Positions 17,213-26,247 of a stretch of 64,000 nt of DNA are shown in pieces (position 1 is the first letter of the stretch; the number at the start of each line of letters is the position of its first letter). Origin of the DNA: Coriobacteriaceae bacterium. GTDB taxonomy: Bacteria > Actinomycetota > Coriobacteriia > Coriobacteriales > UMGS124. The translations under genes and the position numbers were made by a program. The stretch covers positions 58,600 to 122,599 of the forward strand of contig JAHZGC010000010.1 of the NCBI GenBank assembly GCA_019421015.1. Reading direction: 5' to 3'. Below the pieces are notes generated by a model, which was given only the letters and a program-made list of their open reading frames with translations, did no database searches and was not told the origin of the DNA.

Positions 17213-17719
17213 ATGAGCAACATCAACAGGGTCATCATCAGCGGCCGCCTCACGCGCGACCCCGACGTGCGCACGACCGCGGGTGGAACCACGGTCATGG
17301 GTCTCGGCGTTGCCGTCAACGACCGCCGTCGCAACCAGCAGACCGGCCAGTGGGAGGACTACACCAACTTTATCGACTGCACCATGTTCGGGTCGAGGGC
17401 CGAGGCTCTCTCCCGCATCCTCACCAAGGGGATGCTTGTGTGCATCGAGGGACGTCTTCGCTGGTCGCAGTGGGAGCGCGACGGCCAGAAGCGCAGCAAG
17501 ATTGAGGTCATCGTCGACGAGGTCGAGATGCCCTCGCGCTCGCAGGGCGCTTCGGGCGATGGGTCCCAGCCCTATGGTTCCGCTCAGGGCTACGCCCCGG
17601 CTGCGGCACCGGCCTCCGGCTACAACGCCGGCGGCTACGGGCAGCCCGCTCCGACCTACGCGGCTCCCATGGCCCAGCCACCTATGGACCAGGTCTATGA
17701 CGAGGAGATTCCCTTCTAG
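17213..17719 (+). CDS. ssb: Single-stranded DNA-binding protein
   Basis: 168 residues from the ATG behind TAAGGAG; the earlier in-frame start at 17183 lacks the canonical N-terminus. The OB fold occupies about residues 1-107 (MSNINRVIISGRLTRDPD, then WEDYTNFIDCTMFG). A Gly/Ala/Pro/Gln-rich flexible linker follows. The acidic tip DEEIPF binds partner proteins such as DnaE, RecO and PriA. It protects single-stranded DNA in replication and repair. Confidence 0.97.
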   Translation: MSNINRVIISGRLTRDPDVRTTAGGTTVMGLGVAVNDRRRNQQTGQWEDYTNFIDCTMFGSRAEALSRILTKGMLVCIEGRLRWSQWERDGQKRSKIEVIVDEVEMPSRSQGASGDGSQPYGSAQGYAPAAAPASGYNAGGYGQPAPTYAAPMAQPPMDQVYDEEIPF

Positions 17720-17802
17720 GGTGTCTCTGCTTATCCGAGGTGCCGGCCCATCGGGCCGAGCACCGTCTTCCCCGCCTATAAAGCGGAAAGGAGGTTTGCC
17801 CC

Positions 17803-18063
17803 ATGGCTACTGATTTCCAGCGTCAGCCCCGCAAGAAGTACTGCCAGCTTTGCAAGGACGATGTGAAGTTCATCGACTACAAGGACGTGGCCCTTCTTCG
17901 CAAGTATATGACCGATCGCGGCAAGATTAAGCCCCGCCGCGTCACCGGCGCCTGCAGGCAGCACCAGCACGAGGTCGCTGTCGCTATCAAACGTGCCCGT
18001 GAGATGGCTCTCGTGCCCTACACCGTCACGGTTGTGAGCGGCAGCAGGGACCGTCGAGGCTAA
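17803..18063 (+). CDS. rpsR: Ribosomal protein bS18
   Basis: 86 residues. The KYCQLCKDDVKFIDYKDVALL start and GKIKPRRVTGACRQHQ middle are diagnostic. The CxxC plus later Cys and His mark this as the zinc-binding (C+) form of bS18. Gapped by 83 bp from ssb, with RBS AAAGGAGG. Confidence 0.97.
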   Translation: MATDFQRQPRKKYCQLCKDDVKFIDYKDVALLRKYMTDRGKIKPRRVTGACRQHQHEVAVAIKRAREMALVPYTVTVVSGSRDRRG

Positions 18064-18073
18064 GCGAAGGACC

Positions 18074-19081
18074 ATGGACGAGACGCAAGGCATCGTGCCG
18101 GTATCCAACGTTCCCTCCGGTCGCAAGGCACCGCGTCCCGCCCGTCCCGGGTTCGAGCTCGCCCTGTGTGTGCTCGGTTCTCTGTGCTCGCTCACGCTTC
18201 CCGCCCTTGGGATGGCCGCCATGGTCTTTGGGGCATGGCTGCTCGCTCGCAAGGATGAGGGTCGTATCTGGTGGGCGGTCGCGGGATGTGCGGTTCCCGG
18301 GATCATCCTCTCCTTCGTCTCGTGGGTGAACTACGGTTCACCCGTTGCCCCCTTCATCGTGGGCGCCCTGACAATAGCGTTGCTGTTGCCGGGACGCGTC
18401 ACGATCACGAACGTCTGTCTCACCATAGTCGGCGTCGCCGCGCTTATGGTGGCGGGGGACGCGTCGGTGATCATGATGATGGGTTCGGACTTTGCGACAT
18501 ACGTTGCCGTGCTTCTCGACGAGATGCGCGACGTTGTGGTCGCATCGCTCGGTGGGACGTCGCAGGTTGCCGTTTCGGCTGCCGTCGACCAGACCATCGA
18601 GCTCTTTGGGAAGGTATGGCCGCTCATGTACGTGACCCGGGCGGCCGTTGCGGTGCTCATGGGGCTTTTGGGCCTCATGCTCGCCCGCCGCGACACCTAC
18701 CAGAAGGTGTATGCCGCCTTCACGCGCTTCGATATGCCCCTATGGGGTGTCGTTGGGCTGATAGCGGGAATCGCCTGCCTGGCGCTCGCGACGGCCGGGT
18801 TCTCCGGCGCAGCGGCTTTCGAGGCCGTGGGTCTGAACATCCTGTTCTGCCTGAGGGTGCTTTACTTTCTCCAAGGCTTGGCCGTGGCTATGTACCTTAT
18901 GGATGCTCGCCGCTGGGGACCTGTTTCCCGCGTGCTCGTTCTTGCGGTATTGCTCATGGCCGAGTTGGGACTGTATGCCGTGTCCGTCTTCGGCGTCATC
19001 GACGTCTGGGCGAACTTTCGCGGACTTCCCCGCGGCAATCGTGGGAAGAGGGCTGCGGAGCCATGCGGCGAAGGTGAGTGA
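18074..19081 (+). CDS. YybS/DUF2232-like polytopic membrane protein
   Basis: 335 residues. A short basic N-terminus is followed by about eight hydrophobic helices (residues 27-310) and a basic/acidic tail. A long membrane protein between rpsR and rplI matches the position of yybS (DUF2232) in Firmicutes. Similarity by composition and place is the main basis for the name; no catalytic motif is visible. Function is unknown; YybS relatives have been linked to sporulation or envelope roles, which need not apply here. It starts 10 bp after rpsR, so it is in the operon. Confidence 0.65.
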   Translation: MDETQGIVPVSNVPSGRKAPRPARPGFELALCVLGSLCSLTLPALGMAAMVFGAWLLARKDEGRIWWAVAGCAVPGIILSFVSWVNYGSPVAPFIVGALTIALLLPGRVTITNVCLTIVGVAALMVAGDASVIMMMGSDFATYVAVLLDEMRDVVVASLGGTSQVAVSAAVDQTIELFGKVWPLMYVTRAAVAVLMGLLGLMLARRDTYQKVYAAFTRFDMPLWGVVGLIAGIACLALATAGFSGAAAFEAVGLNILFCLRVLYFLQGLAVAMYLMDARRWGPVSRVLVLAVLLMAELGLYAVSVFGVIDVWANFRGLPRGNRGKRAAEPCGEGE

Positions 19082-19141
19082 CAAGCATCGATGGCCCCGC
19101 AATCCCTTGGGGTTGCAGGCCGTATTTGAGGAGTGCTAACA

Positions 19142-19678
19142 ATGAAGGTTATTCTCTTGGACGAGCTGAGGGGGAAGGGTGGCGAAGGCGACGTCATCGA
19201 GGTCGCCGACGGCTTTGCCAACAACTGGCTCTTCCCTCAGAAGATCGCCATCCGTGCCACTTCTGGCAACCTGAAGCAGCTTGAGCAGCAGCGTGCCGGT
19301 ATTGCCCGCCGCGAGGCCGTGCGTATCGCCGACGCTGAGAAGATGCGTGAGCAGCTCGAGGGCGTCACCGTGCGCGTCGAGGCCAAGGTCGGTGACGAGG
19401 GCCAGCTTTTCGGCTCCATCACCGCCGCCCAGGTGGCCGAGGCTCTTGAGGCCAAGGGTCTCGAGGTCGACCGCAAGCGTATCGAGATCAAGCCCATCAA
19501 GGTCGTTGGCGTTCACCCTGTGAACGTTGCCCTCTACCGCGACATCGCCGCCACCATCCTGGTCGACGTCAACGATGCCGCTGGTTTCGCCGCTGCCGAT
19601 GCGGCTGCCGCCGAGGCTGCCGAGGAGATCGAGCAGGTCGAGACCGAGGAGGTCGTGGAGGAGGAGATCGCCGAGTAG
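19142..19678 (+). CDS. rplI: Ribosomal protein bL9
   Basis: 178 residues from the canonical MKVILLDEL start behind GAGGAG. An earlier ATG at 19133 would add three residues. The N-domain motif GKGGEGDVIEVADGFANNWL is diagnostic. The protein is about 30 residues longer than typical bL9 because of an Ala/Glu-rich acidic tail. It is the last gene of the rpsF operon before a terminator. Confidence 0.96.
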   Translation: MKVILLDELRGKGGEGDVIEVADGFANNWLFPQKIAIRATSGNLKQLEQQRAGIARREAVRIADAEKMREQLEGVTVRVEAKVGDEGQLFGSITAAQVAEALEAKGLEVDRKRIEIKPIKVVGVHPVNVALYRDIAATILVDVNDAAGFAAADAAAAEAAEEIEQVETEEVVEEEIAE

Positions 19679-19729
19679 GCGATCGCTTTTGCCGGTCGTT
19701 TAGAGCGGCCATACGGCGTGCGACTTCGT

Positions 19730-19768
19730 AGCGGGTCCGAACCTGAAAAGGGGAGGGCCCGCTTTTTG
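19730..19768 (+). terminator. Terminator after rplI
   Basis: AGCGGGTCC pairs with GGGCCCGCT (one G-T pair), followed by TTTTT. Confidence 0.85.
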
Positions 19769-19890
19769 GTGCCCGGGTTTTAGACGGTTGTCGGCTGTCG
19801 GCACGCCGTCTCAGCTGGATGGTCGTGCGATATAATGAATAGCTTTTAAGGCTGGAGCGCCCTATTCGCCTCGTGTGGGAGAACGACCCT

Positions 19891-21276
19891 ATGGTAGATA
19901 TGAACGAAGCCAATATGAGCCTGACGGGCGGAAACCCGCTCCCCCAGAACGTCGACGCCGAGGCGGCCGTCCTGGCCGCCGCCATCCTGTCGGGCGAGGT
20001 GGTGCCCGACATCTGCGCCGCCCTCTCGCCGGAGGACTTCTACCGCCCCTCCCACCGGGTGGTCTTCGGGGCCATCCAGGAGCTCTATCGCCACGACATC
20101 CCCGTGGACCAGGTGTCGCTGGCCGACTACCTGGAGGCTGCCGGGCAGCTGGGTGCGGTGGGGGGCAAGCCCTTCATCATCGACCTGGCCAACAACTCCT
20201 TCGCGCTGGTCAACTGGCGCGCGCACGCCAAGATCGTGCGCAAGACCGCCGTCCTGCGCAGGCTCATCTCGGCCTCCACCGGCATCACGGCCCTGGCCTT
20301 CGACGCCCCGCCCGAGGACGTCGAGGCCATCGTCCAGCGCTCCGAGGAGATGCTGTTCTCCGTCACCGGCAGGGAGGTCGAGAGCAAGACCAAGCCCCTC
20401 TCGGAGTTCGTGGGGCAGGCCTACGCCGAGATCGAGCAGATAGCCCTGGGCGGGGGCCGGGTGGCCGGGGTGGCCACCGGCTTCGCCGACCTGGACAAGG
20501 TGCTGCTGGGCATGCGCCCGGGCTCGCTCAACATAGTGGGGGCGCGCCCGGGCGTGGGCAAGACCTCCTTCGCGCTGTCCCTGGCCCTCAACGCCGCCAA
20601 GGCCGGCACCTCGGTGCTGTTCTTCTCCCTGGAGATGAGCGGCTCCGAGATAGCGACGCGCCTCCTGTGCGCGGAGGCGCGGGTGAGCAACGAGGACGTG
20701 CGCGGCGGCAGGATATCCGACGACATGTGGGAGCCCCTGGCCCGCGCGAGCGAGGAGCTCTCCGCCCTGGACTTCACCGTGGACGACACCGCCGGCACCA
20801 ACGTGGTGGAGATCCGCACCAAGGCCCGCCGCGCCCTGCACGGCAAGGACAACGGCCTGGTCATCGTGGACTACCTGCAGCTCATAAACCCGGTGGGCAG
20901 GAACAGGAACGACTCGGTGGCCACGGCCATCGGCGAGATCAGCCGCTCGCTCAAGGTGCTGGCCAAGGACCTCTCGGTCCCGGTCATCGCCCTGTCCCAG
21001 CTCAACCGCGAGGTGGAGAAGCGCCCCGACAAGCGCCCCATGCTCGCCGACCTGCGCGACTCGGGCTCCATCGAGCAGGACGCCGACACCGTGATGTTCA
21101 TCGACCGCTCGCTCACCGAGGACGAGGCCAACGACGAGCGGCACGACCGGCCGCCGCTGGGCACCGCCAACATCATCGTGGCCAAGAACCGCGCCGGCCG
21201 CAGCGGCGTGGACGTGCCCCTGGCCTTCATCGCGTCGCGCACGGCGTTCACCAATCTTGCACGTACGGAGGGGTAG
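19891..21276 (+). CDS. dnaB: Replicative DNA helicase
   Basis: 461 residues. The N-terminal domain (NPLPQNVDAEAAVLAAAI, about 12-110) binds primase; the RecA-like motor carries Walker A GARPGVGKTS (about residue 216) and Walker B VIVDYLQLI. SQLNREVEKRPDKRP and LRDSGSIEQDAD are DnaB signatures. I start at the ATG at 19891 behind GGGAG; GTG at 19873 is a weaker option. Codon use differs from the neighbours: many AGG and ATA codons and an almost wholly G/C third position from about 19920 to 21240. That suggests horizontal replacement or gene conversion, although its operon-like place is conserved. Confidence 0.95.
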   Translation: MVDMNEANMSLTGGNPLPQNVDAEAAVLAAAILSGEVVPDICAALSPEDFYRPSHRVVFGAIQELYRHDIPVDQVSLADYLEAAGQLGAVGGKPFIIDLANNSFALVNWRAHAKIVRKTAVLRRLISASTGITALAFDAPPEDVEAIVQRSEEMLFSVTGREVESKTKPLSEFVGQAYAEIEQIALGGGRVAGVATGFADLDKVLLGMRPGSLNIVGARPGVGKTSFALSLALNAAKAGTSVLFFSLEMSGSEIATRLLCAEARVSNEDVRGGRISDDMWEPLARASEELSALDFTVDDTAGTNVVEIRTKARRALHGKDNGLVIVDYLQLINPVGRNRNDSVATAIGEISRSLKVLAKDLSVPVIALSQLNREVEKRPDKRPMLADLRDSGSIEQDADTVMFIDRSLTEDEANDERHDRPPLGTANIIVAKNRAGRSGVDVPLAFIASRTAFTNLARTEG

Positions 21277-21435
21277 CGGTTTTATCGGCACCCCACGACC
21301 TTTTGTGAATGACTGCAGTGATGTGCCGCCCCGTTCGCCCCTCGGGCGCTGAAGTGACGGGTGAGCAACTTCGTCTCTTTGAGTCTATCCTGCGGAAGCT
21401 CGCGCGCCGCGATGCAGGGGGCATGGACCCCCAGG

Positions 21436-21441
21436 TATACT
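21436..21441 (+). promoter_or_regulatory. -10 element upstream of purA
   Basis: TATACT lies 65 bp before the purA ATG, inside the 230-bp dnaB-purA gap. No convincing -35 is visible. Confidence 0.45.
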
Positions 21442-21506
21442 TCCTAGGTCAGTCAATCGTTGGACCGGCCGAGGCGCCGGCCAGGAGCGAAAGAAGAGCA
21501 ACGCTT

Positions 21507-22790
21507 ATGCCCGGAACAGTACTTGTCGGCACTCAGTGGGGCGACGAAGGCAAGGGCAAGATCACCGACCTCATCTCGAGCGACTACGACTACGTGGTGC
21601 GCTTCCAGGGCGGCAACAACGCCGGCCACACGGTCATCACGCCCAAGCATCACCTGGCCCTGCACCTCATTCCCTCCGGCGTCATGTACGACAACGTGAC
21701 CCCCGTTATCGGTAACGGCTGCGTCGTGGACCCCAAGGTACTCCTTGAGGAGATCGACATGCTCGCCAAGGAGGACATCACCTGCGAGCGCCTGCGCATC
21801 TCGGGCAACGCCCACATCATCATGCCCTACCACCGCGACCTCGATGGCGCCAGCGAGCGTCGTCTGGGCGAGAACCTCATCGGCACCACGAAGCGCGGCA
21901 TCGGGCCGGCCTATCAGGACAAGGCCAGCCGCATGGGCCTGCGTATGCAGGACATGCTCGACCCCGGCATCTTCCGCGACAAGGTGGCGGCCGCCCTGCC
22001 CGAGAAGAACGACATCCTCTCGAAGGTCTACGACATGCCCACCTACACCGTGGAACAGATCTGCGACGAGTACCTGCCCTATGCCGAGCGTCTTGCCCAC
22101 TACATCACCGACACCACGCTCATGCTCAACGACGCCGTGGTCGCCGGCCAGAAGGTGCTCTTCGAGGGCGCCCAGGCCACGATGCTCGACATCGACTTTG
22201 GCACCTATCCCTTTGTGACCTCCTCCAACTGCTCCGCCGGCGGCTCCATCACCGGTACGGGTGTGGGCATGAAGTACATCGACCGCGTGCTCGGCATTGC
22301 CAAGGCCTACCTGACCCGCGTGGGCAGCGGCCCGTTCCCGACCGAGCTGCCCGAGGGCGACGCGTGCGGTGACATCATGAGCAGCGTGGGCAAGGAGTTT
22401 GGTGTGACCACCGGCCGTCGGCGCCGTTGTGGCTGGTACGACGCCGTGGTCATGTCGTATGCCGCCAAGGTGAACGGCCTGACCGACATCGCCATCACCA
22501 AGCTCGACGTGCTGAGCGAGTTCGACACCATCAAGGTCTGCACCGCCTACGACTGCGACGGCCAGATCCTGCGCACCGCGCCGCAGAACCAGACGCTCTT
22601 CCATCATGCCAAGCCCATCTACGAAGAGGTCCCCGGCTGGAAGACCGACATCTCGGGGTGCCGTTCCTTCGACGAGCTGCCCCAGGCGGCCAAGGACTAC
22701 ATCGCGTTCCTCGAAGAGCTTGCCGGTGTGCCGGTGACGATCGTGGCGGTGGGCCCGTCTCGCGAGCAGACCATCATGCGCAACTGGTAG
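21507..22790 (+). CDS. purA: Adenylosuccinate synthetase
   Basis: 427 residues. It joins IMP and aspartate using GTP, the first committed step to AMP. GTQWGDEGKGKITD holds the GTP-binding loop, and GGNNAGHTV, GTTKRGIGPAYQDK and VTTGRRRRCGW are catalytic segments. An in-frame extension back to 21309 is open, but the family starts at MPGTVLVGTQWG and a -10 lies within that extension. PurB, which acts next, is 11 kb away. Confidence 0.96.
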   Translation: MPGTVLVGTQWGDEGKGKITDLISSDYDYVVRFQGGNNAGHTVITPKHHLALHLIPSGVMYDNVTPVIGNGCVVDPKVLLEEIDMLAKEDITCERLRISGNAHIIMPYHRDLDGASERRLGENLIGTTKRGIGPAYQDKASRMGLRMQDMLDPGIFRDKVAAALPEKNDILSKVYDMPTYTVEQICDEYLPYAERLAHYITDTTLMLNDAVVAGQKVLFEGAQATMLDIDFGTYPFVTSSNCSAGGSITGTGVGMKYIDRVLGIAKAYLTRVGSGPFPTELPEGDACGDIMSSVGKEFGVTTGRRRRCGWYDAVVMSYAAKVNGLTDIAITKLDVLSEFDTIKVCTAYDCDGQILRTAPQNQTLFHHAKPIYEEVPGWKTDISGCRSFDELPQAAKDYIAFLEELAGVPVTIVAVGPSREQTIMRNW

Positions 22791-22808
22791 GTTGTTGCGG
22801 TTCGATTC

Positions 22809-22870
22809 TCGCCGCGTTCCGCAGGGGCTCACGTACGTCCAGTACGCATCGCCTCCGCGCGCTTTGCGAG
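22809..22870. repeat. Palindromic intergenic repeat, family 2, copy 1
   Basis: Core GGCTCACGTAC-GTCCA-GTACGCATCGCC (22826-22853, shown in parts) forms a hairpin, flanked by arms TCGCCGCGTTCCGC and GCGCGCTTTGCGAG. Shared core and flanks recur at 37692-37722 and, inverted, at about 58360-58410. It fills most of the purA-purD gap. Confidence 0.7.
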
Positions 22871-22941
22871 CGACGATTCGCTTTTTGCTTGAGAGCGCGG
22901 CGGGCGGTGGCTCGCCGCATGGTTTGGGATTGGAGAAGACC

Positions 22942-24240
22942 ATGGACATTTTGCTTTTGGGCTCCGGTGGCCGCGAGCATGCCATTGCGGTCTCGCTCAA
23001 AAGGTCGCCTCTGTGCGACGCCCTCTATGTGGCCCCCGGCAACGGCGGTACTGCTGAGATTGCCGAGAATGTGAGCCTGGACATCGAGGACGGCCAGGCG
23101 GTGGTCGACTTTGCCAAGGAGCACGGGGTCGGCCTCGTGGTGATCGGTCCCGAGGCCCCGTTGGTGGCCGGTGTGGCTGACGCCGTGCGGGCTGCCGGCA
23201 TTGCCTGCTTTGGGCCGGGTGCCCAAGGTGCCCAGATGGAGGGGTCCAAGCGCTTTGCCAAGGAGTTCATGGAGTGCCACGGAATCCCGACGGCAGACTA
23301 CCGGGCCTTCGAGTCGGCCGAGCCGGCGCTCGCCTACGTGGACGAGCGTTTTGAGGCCGGTGTGCCCATCCTGGTGGTCAAGGCCGACGGTCTGGCTGCG
23401 GGCAAGGGCGTCATCGTGGCCAAGGATGCTGCCGAGGCCAGGGCGGCCGTTGAGGAGTGCTTTGGCGGCCACTTTGGCGACGCCGGCTCGGTCGTGGTGA
23501 TCGAGGAGGGTCTGACCGGCCCCGAGTGCTCGCTGCTTGCCTTTGTGGACGGTTCTACCATGCGCCTCATGGCCACGGCTCAAGACCACAAGCGTGCCTT
23601 CGAGGGAGACCTTGGCCCCAACACCGGCGGCATGGGGGTCTACTCGCCCGTGCCCATCGTAACCGACGAGGAGTACGCCCAGATGGCGGCCGCCATGCAG
23701 ACCGCTTGCGACGGTCTGGTGGCCGACGGCATCGACTACCGCGGCGTGCTGTACGGCGGCTTTATGCTGACCCCCGAGGGCCCCAAAGTTCTTGAGTTCA
23801 ACGCGCGCTTCGGCGATCCCGAGACCCAGGTCATTCTCCCCCGCCTCAAGACCGACCTGGTGGAGGTCATGCTTGCGGTGGCTCAAGACCGTCTCGACGA
23901 GGTGGAGCTCGACTGGCGCGACGACTGGGCCGTGAGCGTGGTGCTTGCGAGCAAGGGCTACCCGGCGTCCTACCAGAAGGGGTTTGCCATCACGGGTATC
24001 GATGGGGCGCGCGAGCTGCCGGGTGTGACCGTGTACCATGCGGGGACCGCTCTGGGCGACGACGGCGTGCTGCGTACCTCGGGCGGCCGCGTGCTCAACG
24101 TGACGGCTCTGGGCTCCACGTTCCAGGAGGCTCGCCAGCGCGCCTATGCCGGCTGCGAGGCGATCCAGTTCGACGGCAAGACCATGCGCGGCGACATCGG
24201 CGAGCGCGCCCTGCACGGCCGTGACGCCTGGGAGGCCTAA
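22942..24240 (+). CDS. purD: Phosphoribosylamine--glycine ligase
   Basis: 432 residues from the ATG behind TTGGAGAA. An ATP-grasp enzyme that makes GAR in purine synthesis. MDILLLGSGGREHAIA is the classic N-terminus; KADGLAAGKGV and LGPNTGGMGVYSPVP are ATP-grasp and substrate loops; VLEFNARFGDPETQ is the metal-binding signature. The open frame runs back to 22792 through the palindrome but is not protein-like. The stop is 6 bp before the Nudix gene, so the two are co-transcribed. Confidence 0.96.
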   Translation: MDILLLGSGGREHAIAVSLKRSPLCDALYVAPGNGGTAEIAENVSLDIEDGQAVVDFAKEHGVGLVVIGPEAPLVAGVADAVRAAGIACFGPGAQGAQMEGSKRFAKEFMECHGIPTADYRAFESAEPALAYVDERFEAGVPILVVKADGLAAGKGVIVAKDAAEARAAVEECFGGHFGDAGSVVVIEEGLTGPECSLLAFVDGSTMRLMATAQDHKRAFEGDLGPNTGGMGVYSPVPIVTDEEYAQMAAAMQTACDGLVADGIDYRGVLYGGFMLTPEGPKVLEFNARFGDPETQVILPRLKTDLVEVMLAVAQDRLDEVELDWRDDWAVSVVLASKGYPASYQKGFAITGIDGARELPGVTVYHAGTALGDDGVLRTSGGRVLNVTALGSTFQEARQRAYAGCEAIQFDGKTMRGDIGERALHGRDAWEA

Positions 24241-24246
24241 GAGCCC

Positions 24247-25020
24247 ATGGTTAAGGAGCGTAAACAGGCGGCCCAAGACGGTGAATCCGTCGCGAAGGCG
24301 ACGAAGGGCGCGGCAGAGCCGGTGGAGACCGAGGCCGAGGTGCTCCAGCCGGTCTTTGACGACGAGTTCATCCGGGCGCGCAGGGCGGCTCGCAACGCGG
24401 CGGGGTTCTCGGCTGGGACCCAGGACGGGAGGCAGGCGGGTGCTGCGGAGCCCGACGACGGGCTGTCGGAGAAGATCCTCGCGTCGCACACCGTGTGGCG
24501 TGGCGGCTTTCTTGCGGTGGACGACGTGACGGTGCGCCTGCCTAACGGTAACGTCGCCCAGCGCGACGTGGTGCGCCACCCCGGAGCCGTGGCCGTGATC
24601 GCCCTGACCGACGAGGGCAAGATCGTGCTGGTGCACCAGTACCGCACGGCTCTTGAGCAGGTGACCCTTGAGATTCCGGCCGGCAAGCTCGAGCGGGGGG
24701 AGGACCCCGCCGAGGCCGCAGTGCGCGAGCTTATGGAGGAGACGGGCTACATGGCCGCGCGCATGGCGTATCTGGGGCCCATTGCGGTGGCGGCGGGCTA
24801 TTCCGACGAGATCATCCACCTGTATATGGCCATGGGGCTGAGCTTTGTGGGCGCCCGTCCCGATGCAGACGAGTTTGTGCACGTGGATCTGGTAGACCTC
24901 GACGAGATGGTCGACATGGTGCTCGACGGCAAGGTCATCGACTCCAAAACGGTGATGGGCGTGCTGCTGTGCGACGCCATCTCGCACCGTATGGCTGTAT
25001 CGGACGCTGCGGCGGAATAG
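24247..25020 (+). CDS. Nudix hydrolase, ADP-ribose pyrophosphatase-like
   Basis: 257 residues. The Nudix box is seen as GKLERGEDPAEAAVRELMEETG (about 158-179, quoted here by its key residues G, E, REL.EE.G). The surrounding VWRGGFLAVDDV.VRLPNG and IVLVHQYR segments and the GYSDEIIHLYMA loop resemble NudF-type ADP-ribose pyrophosphatases, which cleave ADP-ribose to AMP and ribose-5-phosphate. About 75 residues at the N-terminus are charged and low in complexity, an extension not seen in E. coli NudF. It ends with a terminator. Confidence 0.85.
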   Translation: MVKERKQAAQDGESVAKATKGAAEPVETEAEVLQPVFDDEFIRARRAARNAAGFSAGTQDGRQAGAAEPDDGLSEKILASHTVWRGGFLAVDDVTVRLPNGNVAQRDVVRHPGAVAVIALTDEGKIVLVHQYRTALEQVTLEIPAGKLERGEDPAEAAVRELMEETGYMAARMAYLGPIAVAAGYSDEIIHLYMAMGLSFVGARPDADEFVHVDLVDLDEMVDMVLDGKVIDSKTVMGVLLCDAISHRMAVSDAAAE

Positions 25021-25059
25021 CGGACACAGGTCAAGGTAGACAAGTGCGGCGAGGTTCCG

Positions 25060-25096
25060 GTGCCCGGGCGAAGGCCTTGGGCCCGGGACTTTTTTG
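25060..25096 (+). terminator. Terminator after purD-Nudix
   Basis: CCCGGGC pairs with GCCCGGG around a 10-nt loop, followed by TTTTTT. Confidence 0.85.
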
Positions 25097-25179
25097 TGTC
25101 CGGGGTAGTTGGGGGATGGGACCGCCTCATCGACAACGAGCGATGGCTCAAGTTTTCTGCACAGCCCGTCGAGAGTTAT

Positions 25180-25216
25180 GTGGTTTTTGTTATGTTGTTT
25201 TTGATATAAAAACCAC
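25180..25216. repeat. A/T-rich inverted repeat upstream of the broken transposase-family gene
   Basis: GTGGTTTTT (25180-25188) and AAAAACCAC (25208-25216), a 9-bp stem in an A/T-rich patch unlike the surrounding sequence. It may mark the edge of foreign DNA. Confidence 0.4.
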
Positions 25217-25263
25217 ACCAGGGCTGAAGTGGGTCTTTGGCTAGGTTTGTCATAAAAGTGTAA

Positions 25264-26058
25264 GGGATAACAAATCGGGTTGGCGGTCTGCGAAACGACG
25301 AGGCGGTTCCGCATGAGGGCCGCGTAACCTACGACATCCGCTTTACCGCTGAGGCGCCGGGCGTAGAGGGTCCCATCGGCCTGATAGTCAACGTGGAGGC
25401 ACAGCGGCGTAGTGACCAGGGGCGACGTCTCATGAGCCGTGCCATGTACTACTGCGCGCGGATGCTCTCGGCCCAGTATGGCGAAGTGTTCTCGCATTCC
25501 CACTATGAGAACCTGCGAAAAGTCTACAGCATCTGGATCTGCCCCAACCCCGCTGCCGATCAGGAGAACACTATCAGCCGCTATTCCATGAGACGAGAGG
25601 ACATTGCAGGGCGTCCATGCGAAGAGGAGCCGTTCTTCGACTTGATGTCTGTGGTCATGGTGCGACTCGGCAAACCGGGGAGTGCGGGATACAATGGCAT
25701 TCTGGACCTCCTGGGGCGACTGCTTTCCAAGGAGGTGCCGGGGTCCGAGAAACTGCGCGTGTTGGAGGACGAATACGGCATTGCGCTAACCGACGAGTTG
25801 GAGAGCGAGGTGTCTCGTATGGGATCGTTTGCCGAGCACATCTATTTTGAAGCCCGTGAAGAGGGTCTGGTCGACGGGCGCAGGGAGGGTCTGGCCGAGG
25901 GTCTGGCCGAGGGCCTGGCAGAAGGCCGTGCGTCCGGCCTGGCCGAAGGGAGGCGCGTCGCGATGGAGGAGGCCGTTCGCTCGCTTATGGCATCGACCGG
26001 CTGGGATGAACGGAAGGCCATGGAGGCTCTTGGCATGGTTGCCGGCCAGGAGCTGTAA
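25264..26058 (+). pseudogene. PD-(D/E)XK nuclease / transposase-family protein, 5'-truncated
   Basis: The frame is open from 25264 (after a TAA) but has no plausible start until the GTG at 25393, which lies in the middle of the conserved nuclease core. Upstream codons continue the protein: VTYDIRFTAEAPG, then GLIVNVEAQRRSDQGRR, where the Asp and ExQ are the PD-(D/E)XK active-site pattern. SRAMYYCARMLSAQYG and YSIWICPNPA follow, as in the Rpn/PDDEXK transposase family. The N-terminal about 60-80 residues (first half of the nuclease) are missing. The C-terminus has the degenerate pentad GLAEG repeated about four times (residues near 160-185 of the frame), possibly coiled-coil. The remaining protein is unlikely to be active. 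Confidence 0.7.
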
Positions 26059-26156
26059 CACGCGACGTGGGGTACGGTTGACGTAGAAGTCCTCCCTCTG
26101 GTGAGTTGACGGCATAAGACGGGCCCTGCCAGGTCTGTTCTCAGCACGGTTTTTTG

Positions 26157-26194
26157 GCGTACGGCCGATGGGGAAGGGCTCGTCGGCCGTACGC
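26157..26194. repeat. 12-bp perfect inverted repeat before the ABC exporter gene
   Basis: GCGTACGGCCGA (26157-26168) pairs with TCGGCCGTACGC (26183-26194). It may end the upstream transcript or serve as a regulator site; no T run follows on the plus strand (TTTTTT precedes it). Confidence 0.5.
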
Positions 26195-26247
26195 AGGGCG
26201 TATGTTTTGAACCGTCGAATGCAACCGAGGGAAGGGCGTACTGCGCC

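Noticed and set aside
18489..18498. ACTTTGCGAC, identical to the core of the 222-bp elements
   Set aside because: It lies inside the coding frame of the YybS-like gene (encodes DFAT) with no partner motif at 41 bp.
21309..21506. In-frame N-terminal extension of purA
   Set aside because: The canonical start, a -10 element inside the extension and lack of conservation favour 21507.
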